This document shows positions 23,640 to 33,419 of a stretch of DNA of 64,000 nucleotides, one piece after another. Both the position numbers and the translations under genes were made by a program. Numbering within the stretch: position 1 is the first letter of the stretch; each line of letters opens with the position of its first letter. Under the pieces are notes generated by a model. That model was not told where the DNA came from and ran no database searches. It saw only the letters and a list, made by a program, of their open reading frames with translations. The stretch covers positions 13,394,417 through 13,458,416 of the forward strand of contig JANAVB010002199.1 of assembly GCA_029216955.1 (NCBI GenBank), given 5' to 3'. The stretch is from Iris pallida. Taxonomy: Eukaryota > Streptophyta > Magnoliopsida > Asparagales > Iridaceae.

Positions 23640-23995
23640 ACTAATATAAGTCATGAATGCAAGTCTAAGTCAAAACTAGGTCAATCTAGGTCAAACTGAG
23701 TCATACTAGGTCATACTGGTTCATACTAGGTCATACTAGGTCACTGGGAGTCAACCCAAGTCAAACTAGGTCGAACGGGGTCAAAGGTTGACTTACAGTT
23801 GACTTTTGGTCAAAAAGTCAACTCTAGTCAACACTGAGTCAACCCTGGGTCAAACTAGTCTAATATTGACCAACTGTTGACTTTTAGTCAACTGGTCAAG
23901 TCTGGTTTGGTTTCGGTCAAATCGGGTTGCTTAAAGGCTAAGTTTGACTCTCGGCTGACTTATGTTGACTTTTGGTCAAAAAGATCAACCGATGT
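23640..23995. promoter_or_regulatory. Dense TTGAC/GTCAA (W-box-like) array in T2 LTR
   Basis: I count about 22 GTCAA or TTGAC cores in roughly 350 bp (16 GTCAA, 6 TTGAC), nearly all in the W-box form TTGAC[CT]. Part of it is an 11-bp tandem ACTAGGTCAT(A) (about 23690-23745). W-boxes bind WRKY transcription factors in plants; binding here is inferred only from sequence. Confidence 0.55.
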
Positions 23996-25324
23996 CAAAA
24001 CTAGTCTATGAGCACCATATTTGATCATTACCAACCAAGGGAATCAAGTTCTAACCATATCTTAGACTCCAAACTCAAATACCCTATTTCTAGGTATAAC
24101 CTATACTACCCTTACCACGGTAATCCCGATACCTTGTCCAATACAAAGGAAACCCCGCTAATACCCAAGATACTAGCCTAGGCTCCTTAGGGTAGCTAGA
24201 TACTATCCTATCTAAGGCTTACCTACCAAGAAAAATAGGTATCCTAGGTATCTATCCTATTTTAAGATATTTATAGGTTTTACCTTATTACCTTACCATG
24301 ATATCATGAATCTCACATCACTCTAGCACCCACACATATTACTCTCACTCACACACAATACTCTTACATATATCACTCACCTATAAGCTTCTCTATAGGC
24401 TTTCCTACTAGTTTACACATAGGCTAAACCATAGGTTACTAGCTACACTCATATAGCTCTCACACAACACTCACAATGGCTCACACACACACATCACAAG
24501 TCACAAATACACTCACACACAAGCTGAATTTGGACAGGTTTTGTAGTATTTTAGGACTGATTTTGGGTGGTGTTATAGGGCTGAAATATTAGGCAATGTG
24601 GACTAAAATTGTGGGCAATAAAGGACAGCCATGTATGGGCTAAATTGGACTGATTTGGTGTCATATGGGGACAGCACATTGGGTGATGTAAGGGACTGTT
24701 TTAGAGGGCTGAATAGGATGAGTTTGTAGCTGTGTTTATGGGTGTTTAGGGGGCTGTTGTATGCTGAAATGTAGGGGGCTAAATGGCTGAACACATGGGC
24801 TGAATTGTGTGTCATGTAAGGCTAGTTAAGGGCTGAAACAATGGGCTTCTTGGCTGTCCACAGTGGACTGCTTGGGCCATTTAGTGACAGGTTTTTGGGG
24901 GTGTACATAGACAGGTAAGGGGCTGTATTGGGACAGCTATTGGGTGCAAAAGGACTGAATTGGGAAGGCTAATGACAGGTTATGGGGACAGGAAAATGAA
25001 GGCAGCAATGGGCATCTATGGGACAGGTTTAAGGGATGTATGGACAGGTTTAGGGGGGTATTCAAGTGGGGGCTGAATTGGTGGTGTGTCAAGGGAAAAT
25101 GGGGGTAGCCAAGCCCTGGTATTGCTGCTGTTTTCAACAGCAAATCCCCTCCCCTCTAACACTCAAATCAACAACATTAACCCTCTCTAACATACTCTCA
25201 TACACCACACTCACACACTCTCATCCCTCCATAAACTAAACATACACACACACTAACTCCCCACTTGGCCGAACCCACAAGTGGTCCCATCCAAACACAA
25301 AATGTATACACATGACACACCACA

Positions 25325-25535
25325 TATCATAATATATATCCAATATATATAAGCCCCAATATATATACATACATATATATGTATATATAGAGTAACACAT
25401 ATATATCCATATATATACATATACATATATATAACTAATATGATATATTAAAAATACCTTCTCTAAACAATATAAAATTTGGAATTTAAATGTCTAATAA
25501 TTAATCACACAATATATATATATATATATATTAAA
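25325..25535. repeat. AT-rich microsatellites
   Basis: Runs of (AT)n, TATATACATA and a pure (AT)/(TA) tract around 25509-25531 inside the T2 LTR. A similar (TA)n tract lies at 59653-59675 in the related LTR. Confidence 0.8.
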
Positions 25536-26538
25536 AACAAGAGTCCAATGGGAATTTTTCTACTAGGACACAAACCTACACATAGGACACTCCTAAAAGT
25601 CTCCAAAAGGACACGAAACTGACACAAATGGAGACACAACCATGGGGGTTATTCCTATGGGTCAAAAATAATCCTATATGCATGTTTGGGTGTTTTAGAG
25701 GAGAGATTATACCTTTCGGGAGAGAGATTCAAAGAAAAAAGCCTTTCGACCCGACACCGACACGTAGAGATTCCAAAAGGACACGAACGAGCTCCGAATC
25801 CTCCCAAACTTGGCTAGCTCCTTGCTTTCATGGAGTAGAGGAGAAAAGAAGAAGATTTGGTGGAAGAAGGAGTTGATTTTGTGGAGAAATGATAGGGATT
25901 TGCTCTCTAGAAATTTGGGGAAGAACAAGAGAGAGAAAGTAGAGTAGAAAAATATCAAAGAGGCTCAACCCCTCCTCCTAGCTAGGGCCGGCCATATGGG
26001 CTATTTTCCCCCTATTTTGAAATGTCTAAAATACCCCCACTAGCCTATTTAATTAATTATTGGGAAAGATTTAAGCCGGGGGCTAGTTTAGTCTAGTTTT
26101 AAGTCTCTAATCTAACCAAACCCTATCCATAAAAATTAGACTAACCACTAACTAAAATAAATATTATGTAGGCCATGGCTAACTAGTGTGTGGGTCCCAC
26201 TAGAGTCAAAACTACCCCGGGTCCCCGTTTCAAGTCGGATTGAGCTGAAATTCGAACCCGACTCAAATAACCCCAAATTAATATTATAAATAAATAAAAA
26301 ATTTCAAAAATATTCTAAAATGAAAAATGACAAAAATAACCTTGTTTCTGGAAATTGGGGGTGACAAATCTATCCACCTTAAAAAAGTTTCGTCCTCGAA
26401 ATTAAACCAAACAATAGTAAAATATCAAAACCACAAGTCATGGCTAAAAATTTAAAATAATTTAAGTCTCAAAAATCAAAGCATGAATTAAATGACTAAA
26501 ATTATAAAATAACCCTGTTTCTGGAAACTGGGATGACA

Positions 26539-27010
26539 TTACGTTTCTTCCAAAGAGTTCTAAAAAGCTTCTACTTTCAAATCCCAAGCCAATTACAATT
26601 CTCTAGTCAATTTGCTGGTACGGTACGGTCTAGAAGATTTTAGAGAAATTATAATTAGAGGCTTGATTGAAGAAAGACTTTTCAAAACTGAAGTTAGTCA
26701 AGTTTTTCGTATCAAAGCTCGCGTGTGTAGAAGTTGCAAGGACTTCGTATGAAAACTTGTAAGATTTTCCAATAGTGGATTCAACTGGAAGCTAGAGTTC
26801 TTCCGACGAGACTAGTCCTCACAAGAGGGAAACCAATATAAATCTCTGTGTTTGCGTTTGCCTTCTGATCACTCTTTTCTTTACAATTATTACTTTGTGA
26901 TTATTATTATTTCTGTAATCTAACTGCTAACAAGCTTTAATTAGCAATATTCCGCTGTCTACTTTATTCACCCCATCAAGAGTATTCTGCTTTATGATTT
27001 CGTTCCTACA
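26539..27010 (+). repeat. SIRE-B 3' LTR, last part
   Basis: Resumes at TTACGTTTCTTCC and ends CGTTCCTACA; matches 13830-14303. Followed directly by the Tat-1 aORF. Confidence 0.9.
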
Positions 27011-29451
27011 GATTGGACCATTACAGGGGTGCCTGTTTGCAGGAGGGCTTTGAGTTTTCTGTAGAACTATGAATTCTTCAGAGTATCGCCTTCGTCTGGT
27101 AGTGGTCGCGCAGGAGACACCCTAATAGATGAGGGGGCACTCACTACTAGCCTTCCTATTGGGGCATTTCGTTGGCTCTAATCCATTTGGCCTTCCCATT
27201 TGGTGTTCAGGAATAGGAACCATACTTTCCTGGAACCTTATCTCTCGAGCCGTTTTGCACGGCAATTCGTCTACAGCCAGCTTCTCTTGGGCAATCCCAG
27301 TCCTCATCTCCAGTCGATAGGGAGTCTGATTGACGGGGCACATGCATGGAGTTACTACAATGCTGGGTGTTCGGGGGCAATTTTTACCTTGCCAGAAGAT
27401 AAACCTGACACCCACATGCTCTTTGCTGCTGCTAAGTTCTATACTCAGGTCAATACCTATCCTTCTCGGTATGACCGAGAGCAAAGTTTTATATCGGGGA
27501 CTGAGTTTGCCTCTACTCTTGCTGAAATATGACGAGTGCTTGCCATGGGGGTAACAGAAAGGGAGGCGCCGCCCCCACGTCTGCAGCACTGCAGCAGAGA
27601 GTTGTTGTTGTTGAGGAGCCTATCATTGTAGTACCTCGGAGAGAGGGTTCTGAAGAACCCATTCCTGACATTCCTCATAAGAAGAAAGCTTCCACCGAGC
27701 TGGTTCTACGATCCAAAAGGAAGAAGGTGGTTGTTTTCCGGAAAGAAAGAAGGTTGCGGACGTAGGTCCGGCTCGCCTCCTCCCAGAAGGTCTTCTCGGC
27801 AGACGGCGTTGCAGGCCGTTACCATTCGGGAGGTAGATCCCTTTTTAGACTTTGTAGCCGTACTGGTCAGGCCTTTAGAAGCTTTCTCACCTTTACGTTT
27901 GTCCTCTGCACAGGACCCTGAAGTTGTAGCTGAGGTAGGTACCTCCTTGTCTGAGGAAGTGTATACGACGACAGTGTCCCCTGCTCGTCCTCGACCGATG
28001 GATGAGGGCGGATCTTCTTCAGCTGTAAGGTTTGAGCGATGGAATGATCAGGGCGAAGGCCCAGACCATAACGGTAATCAGAAGATCAGTCCCTCATATG
28101 ACACTTCTTTGGGGGATATGTCTGCAATAGGAGCTGTAATAAGGGACTTAGATGAAAATCAAATCCAATCGGCTCATCCTCCTGTAGGTACATTATCTTT
28201 GTGCCTCTCTTCGAATGAGATTTTTCGACTTTGATTTTGCGTGCTCCTCGTGAGGCTAACCACGATTGTATGTTCCCTTATAGACAAGGAGAAGGGACCA
28301 CTCTCGAAGATAGCCCTAGGCATTGGGGAAGGGACCGAAGTTGTTCTCAGCTCCTCCAAATTTGCCGGTACGGAGGGAGCTGTTAGTGAGCTGATATCGG
28401 CTACAGAAGAAGAGGTTGAACAGCCTGTTGAGGGGGCTGTTGCTGAATCTGCTCCTGTTCCAGCTGGGATTGTGGAAGATATCAGTCCTGATGCCGTTCA
28501 AGGCCTTGATATTGTTCTTCTTGAACAGTCTAGGCCTGCTCTTTCTTTTTCTGAAGCCATGACTGATGGCGTAGCCCAGACTGGAGTTGAGCAGGCCGAA
28601 GGTACAAAATTACAACTCTTTCGCATTTTCCTCCTCCCTTTTTTTTGGTTACTGATGTATATGTTATTTTCTTGTCAGGTTTGACTTCTTGTCAGGTATT
28701 CCTTCCTGGAGCAGAAGAAACTCTCCAAGCCTCCTCCCCGACGACCTCCATTGAAGATGACGAGATGGCCCAGGAAGTCGTCAATGCTTTCTACTCGGTG
28801 CTGAAAGTAAAGCTTCCTGGAGTCCTGAATCGGAATGCTGCCTTTGGCCCTGTGAAGGCTGTTACCGAATGCCAAGTGGTGGCCCTCGAGAGCATTGTCG
28901 GCTATGAAGAACGGGATAATACTCTGAGAAAAGTTATGAATAACCTAGAGGGTCAGGTGGCTAAATTTTGGGATGCCAAACATCGGAGCCCGACGTCGCT
29001 GTTCCGTACAGAAGACGAGGCTTTTATCGTAGCTCTCGCGGAGGAGAAGGCTACTTTCCAGGCGAGGAAGGATGTCCTCGTTCAAGAAATCAGTGAGTTG
29101 GCTGATCAGTATGGTCAGTTCAATCCTGCAAGTGAGGCATGTGCTGCCTCGAAGAATAAACTGGCTGCACAGATTATCGAGAAGTATAATCACGAGATCA
29201 CCCAACTGGAAGCCAACTTGAGGACAGCAACGTCTGAGTAGGAGGATTACTTGGCTCAGGCTGTCATTACTGCCACCACTTCCATCCATTTAAAAGAATA
29301 GCTGGCAAAGTTGGAAGGAGAGCATATGAGTCTGATCATTTTCGAGGATGAAGCTGCTCGTCAAGAAGAGGTGCGTCGTCGAGCTACCGCAAAATCTGAA
29401 GCCGAAATTACAACTCTAAGGGACAACATCCATCGCCTATGTATCCCTTAG
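27011..29451 (+). pseudogene. Tat-1 antisense ORF (aORF), 3' half: end of PMD and coiled-coil tail
   Basis: Joins the frame left at 13233. At 27200-27532 the pattern F.EPYLSSRFARQFVYSQ resembles the PMD R..RQFG.DQ motif. Then a Pro/Ser-rich basic region (27529-28230), and from 28700 to 29445 a charged, heptad-like tail (for example 28900-29240, rich in Glu, Lys and Leu). Likely introns end at CCCTTATAG (about 28284) and TTTTCTTGTCAG (about 28678). Frame ends at TAG 29449. Stops at 29239 and near 29299 show decay. C-terminal coiled coil suggests self-association; otherwise function unknown. Confidence 0.6.
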
Positions 29452-30145
29452 ATTTTTTGTTTGTGACTATTTTTTTAGCCATCACGGCTCTTGTACCTTT
29501 TTTTCGTCTCTTGATAGACGTTCAAGAATAAAGAACAAAGAATCTTTTCAAAATGAATATGGTTTTGTAAAATATTGGAACTAGAGGTAATGTGAACGTA
29601 GCAAGGATATTTCTGGTGAGTATTCCGTTGGAGAATTTGATGTGGACCTATTATCCGTTTTATATTCAAGTTTTTTTTTGAATATAGATAATAAGTTAAA
29701 CGAAGCTGCTAATAGAGGTAATATGGACGTAATAGCAGAGGATGTTCTATATCTGACCAGAGGTAATATGGACGTGGAAAGATATATAACATTAGGCGGG
29801 AGTGGATAATTCAGAAGTAATATGGACATGATTATCCTTGATGAATGCTTTGCTCAGAGGTTATATGGACATGGCAAAATATTTCTTAATCGTTCCACTG
29901 GAAAAATAATTATCGGAAAACAATTCAGAGGTAATTGGGACGTGACTTGTTTTCGTCAAACCGAGTTTGGAGAAAGTCAGAGACGGGAATGATTTCACTG
30001 GAGAAATATTTTAGAGGACCTATTATCCAAGGCGTATTCAAGACTCTTGAAATACGGATAATAGTTAGATAATTTTTTGAATCACTTTAACATCGCACTG
30101 TACATTTACATGACTGAACATATGTGAATATTATTTAAAAAAAGG
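29452..30145. terminator. Tat-1 convergent 3'-end module: hairpins and AGAGGTAAT repeats
   Basis: Lies between the 3' ends of aORF (plus) and pol (minus). Two long inverted repeats: CTATTATCC...TATTCAAG / TTGAATATAGATAATAAG (about 29648-29694) and CTATTATCC...GTATTCAAG / CTTGAAATACGGATAATAG (30020-30064). Six copies of AGAGGTAAT-like units (near 29583, 29715, 29759, 29812, 29855, 29927), mostly followed by ATGGACGT. Tat-2 has the same hairpin word GGATAATAGGTCCACA and the reverse complement ATTACCTCTGA six times at 42060-42830. A two-way termination or polyadenylation role is inferred from position. Confidence 0.55.
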
Positions 30146-31200
30146 TTACACATAATATTTCTTCAGGAACTTGCCGTTGATAGGCATCATGAACAAGTCA
30201 CTATCGGGCTTGGTTGGTCGGTACCTACCGTTAGAATACACTAATTCTATGATGAAAGGACCTTCCCATTTAGGATAAAATTTTTATTTTGTTTTGTGCG
30301 TCATCACCACTATTCTTGTCACTGCTAAGACTAGATCACCAACTTGGAAGATTCTTTTCTTCACCTTTTTATTGAAGGCTCTAGAAAGGCGTGCTTGGTA
30401 TAGCTCAATACGCTGCTGAGCTAATAAGCATTTTTCGTCTAGCACTTCGAGCTCCTGGAGTCGTAGATGGTAGCTTTCTTCTGTAGTCAACTCGCTGGCT
30501 AAGGCTACTCGAAAAGAAAGGGAAAGAACTGCTTCTCTCCCAAAAACCAGAGAGAATGGCATACTGCCAGTTGGAGTCCGGACCGTTGTACGATAGGCCC
30601 ATAGACATTTGCCGAGCTTCTCATTCCAATCGCGCTTGTTTAAAGACACAAATTTCTTGAGAAGTTTAATGATAGTTTTATTGAAGGCTCCTGCTAGCCC
30701 GTTAGCAGCTAGATTGTAGGCAGTAGAGGCTACATTCTGGATTCGATTCCTATCGCAGAACCGATAGAATGCATGGCTTGCAAATTGTGGACCATTATCA
30801 TGGACGATCCTGCGAGGTAGGCAGAAGCGGTAGATAACGTGATGTTTGATGAAACTAATCACGTTTGACGCCTTCACTTCGGTGAGTGGTATAGCTTCTG
30901 CCCATTTGGAGAAGTAATCGGTTATGGCTAGGATGAACCGATGCCCTCTGGAAGATAGAGGGCTGATTGGTCCTATGACGTCCATGCCCCAGGCTTCAAA
31001 AGGCCAAGATGCTGCAATCGGGTATAGAAACTCCGAAGGTTGATGAATGAAATCGGTGTGGAATTGACAAGCCTTACACTTCTTTGCATGTTCAACAACA
31101 TCTGCTATCATTGTGGGCCAATAATAATCCATTCGTCTAAGGCGATCTTGTAGCTTGGGGCCCGGTTGATGTGCACCACAAACTCCATCGTGATTCTCCC
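30146..31200 (-). pseudogene. Tat-1 integrase
   Basis: Minus strand. Zinc-region end KKCKACQFHTDF, then core: Asp in WGMDVIGP, Asp in IVHDNGPQF, but the third catalytic residue is Gly in ANGLAGAFNKTI (codon at 30689-30691), where Tat-3 keeps Glu. The C-terminal part includes GREAVLSLSFRVALASELT and FQVGDLVL; after a stop near 30284 a conserved PKWEGPFIIELVYSNGRYRP tail runs to about 30146. No chromodomain, as expected for Tat. Integrase inserts the cDNA; this copy would be dead from the Glu loss alone. Confidence 0.85.
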
Positions 31201-31209
31201 GGAGTGCAT

Positions 31210-32400
31210 GTTTGGCTTCTGTGTCTGATAAACATCATAGCAGTAGCCCTTCGTAAGAGCGTCGGTACAACATCTTGGTAGCCGTGTCATAGTAAAATCT
31301 GAGGGATCGCCTTTGGATAGACACTGCTTCCTTCGGGTCCTCGGGGCGGATTCCATAGACGACATAGTCTATGAAAGGAAATCTCCAGTCTTTAATATCG
31401 ACGTTTGTTTTCGTCATGTAACTGTGATGAATATGCAAGGCATTTTTTTACACAGAATAGTTCTCGACCAGATACTGTGATCGACTGTTGAGTATTGGTA
31501 GGAACGGTCAAGGAAGAAACGAGACCGGCTAGAGCATCTGCTTCTATATTCTGTAGTCGAGGTATGTGCTCGATGAAGATTCCAATGAAAGTAGATGCCA
31601 ACTCGATTGTTGCTCCGTGATAGGGGATAAGATCTTCGTGACGAACTTCATAATCCCCTCGGACTTGACTAACTATTAGCTTGGAATCGCCTGCATTATT
31701 CCACGAGAGAATATGCACGATGTATAACCAGATGATCAGGTGACAAGAGCACGACACCTACTCCGGCCACAATATTTCCTTTAGGTCCTGTTTTTGATGC
31801 ACCGTCAAAGAACATTCGCCAAATAGGAATTTTTTCAGTTGTGGTGTTAGACTCTACTACTTCATCGGGGATTTTGTCGTAGAGTTTGGTAGATTCTGGC
31901 ACCGGATGAGTTGCTAGAAAATCAGCTAACGCTTGGCCTTTTACTACCTTCTGAGGAACGAACGACATATCATATGGAGTCAACAGCGTTGTCCATATAG
32001 CTAAACGGGAATTGAGAGAACCTAGTTTAGTAATGAGTATTCTGAGAGGGTTGACTTCAGATATGATGTGGGTAGTCTGCCCAGACACATAGTGGCGTGC
32101 CTTCTGGATGGCAAATACTAGTGCAAGGCATTTCTTCTCCACAGGTGTGTATCTGTACTCGGCACACACCATTGTGCGGCTGAGGTAGTAGATTGCATGT
32201 TCATGGTCGCCTTCATTCTTCTGAGCTAATAGCGCACCAAGAGAATAGTCCATAGCACGAATATATAGTAAGAAGGGCTTCCCCATTATTGGAGCTACCA
32301 AAACTGGAGGGCTTGTGAGATACTTCTTGATGTCGTCGAATGCGCGTTGACATTGTTCAGTCCAAATGAAAGATATGCCTTTCTTCATGAGCTGGGTGAA
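31210..32400 (-). pseudogene. Tat-1 RT connection and RNase H
   Basis: The 32388-31696 piece begins with FIWTEQCQRAFDDIKKYL and PPVLVAPIMGKPFLLYI, the RT/RNase H tether and first RNase H of gypsy elements, and continues into a second RNase H-like region (MFFDGASKTGPKGNIVAGVGVVL) typical of Tat elements, which carry an additional archaeal-type RNase H. Frameshift near 31700; further fragments at 31392-31757 (DSKLIVSQVRGDYEVR) and 31235-31438. Confidence 0.8.
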
Positions 32401-32412
32401 TGGTTGACACCT

Positions 32413-33419
32413 TCAAGAAAGGTTTAAAATGAATCGTCTGATGTAGGCTAGCCTTCCTTGTAGTCCATGTAGCTTTTTGAGGTTTCTTTGACGATGCATA
32501 TCGAGGATAGCATTAACTTTTTTCGGGTCAAGATGTATACCCTTTGAAGTGATGACGAAACCAAGGAACTTGCCACTGGAGACTCCCAGAAAGGACTTGG
32601 TTGGATTCATCTTGAGTTGGTGTGCACGCATTAGTTCGAACACCGTTCTCAAATCTTGGAGGTGGTTTCCCTTGAGACAACTTTTAATTACGATATCATC
32701 TACATAGCACTCCACAGTTTTATGCAAATGATCGTAAAAAATTATGTTTATGGCTCGCTGATATGTCGCCCCTATATTCTTCAATCCGAAGGGCATCACC
32801 GTATAGCAGTATACCCCCAACGTTGTTCGAAAAGATGTGTGCTTCTCGTCGTCGGAGAACATCATGATCTGGTTGTAGCCTGAAAAATCATCCATGAAGG
32901 ATATCCGCTCGAAGCCGCAAGTATTGTCGATCATTACGTCGGTGATCGGTAGAGGGAACTCGTCTTTCGGGCATGCAGAGTTCAAATCATGGTAATAAAT
33001 ACAGACTCGAACTTTACCATTCTTTTCATGACTAGAACAATGTTGGAAACACAGTCAGGGTGTTGTTCTTCATAAATGAATCCCCCTGCAATGAGCTTCT
33101 TGACTTTATTCTCGATGGCATCTATGACATCTGGTCGGAATCGTCTTTGCTGCTGCTTCACTGGCTTAGCTTTAGATGAAAAATTTAGGTGGTGCATGGC
33201 GACTTTAGGGTCCAGGCCTGGCATGTCTTCATAGCTCCATACAAAGACGTCGATGTATTCTCTTATAAGCTGTATAAGAGACTGTCGTTCATCGCCAGAT
33301 AGAGTTTTACTGATGAAGATTGGTTTAAAAGATGATTCATCTCCTAAATTGACTTGGATGACTTCGTCTTTGGTAGGTGGTTCACGTTGTTCGAAGCACA
33401 GCTTCCACCTAGTATCCAT
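32413..33419 (-). pseudogene. Tat-1 reverse transcriptase
   Basis: 32982-33419 carries the region before the fingers (FVWSYEDMPGLDPKVAMHHLN). 32413-32985 carries FPLPITDVMID, FMDDFSGYNQIMM, MPFGLKNIGATYQRA and the catalytic ECYVDDIVIKS (about 32690-32720). The two pieces overlap by a frameshift near 32983 where the conserved VDYRDLN-type motif should be. Copies element RNA into DNA; inactive here. Confidence 0.88.

Larger units (their letters stand above)
22260..26366 (-). repeat. T2 3' LTR, 4.1 kb
   Basis: 4107 bp; minus-strand start TGTCACCCCCAATTTCC and end GGGTACGGGTCGTGACA. The start resembles the 5' remnant at 26538 (both have ...TTTCCAGAAACA.GGTTATTTT). Parts (for example around 25600-25800) align with 58770-58990 on the plus strand, where a related LTR lies. 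No gene. Contains the TTGAC array at 23640-23995 and a purine-rich region of loose GGGCTGAA / GGGACAGG repeats at 24540-25090. Confidence 0.75.
22260..26538 (-). mobile_element. T2: internally deleted Tekay/Del-like gypsy element
   Basis: Ends TGTCACGACCCG (22260) and GGGATGACA (26538); flanks TTACA and TTACG are a TSD with one mismatch in the SIRE-B LTR. On the minus strand: a ~130-bp 5' LTR remnant starting TGTCATCCCAGTTTCC (26538 downward), then TTTCGAGGACGAAAC and a polypurine tract (26367-26405), then a complete 3' LTR. All of gag and nearly all of pol are gone, so the element is a deletion product rather than a true solo LTR. Confidence 0.8.
13236..27010 (+). mobile_element. SIRE-B: Sirevirus-like Ty1/copia element
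   Basis: 5' LTR 13236-14303, iMet-type primer site, gag with CCHC knuckle, protease, integrase, RT, RNase H, an extra ORF, three purine tracts, and 3' LTR 21658-27010 (split by a T2 element). Flanks GATT(T) at 13231-13235 and GATT(G) at 27011-27015 are a near-perfect TSD, and joining the flanks restores the aORF frame of Tat-1. Gag opening (RPPLFDGTNY..., then SLDFDLWSIVIDGY) and integrase end (RVFNKRTIIIEESI.V.FDE) are typical of Sireviruses. Several in-frame stops make it inactive. Confidence 0.9.

Noticed and set aside
25628..25876. 82-aa ORF in T2 LTR
   Set aside because: No homologous frame in the related LTR at 58770-58990 and no recognisable domain.
27122..27589. 155-aa minus-strand ORF
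   Set aside because: Shadow of the aORF, which on the plus strand shows PMD-like motifs and continuity with the part before SIRE-B.
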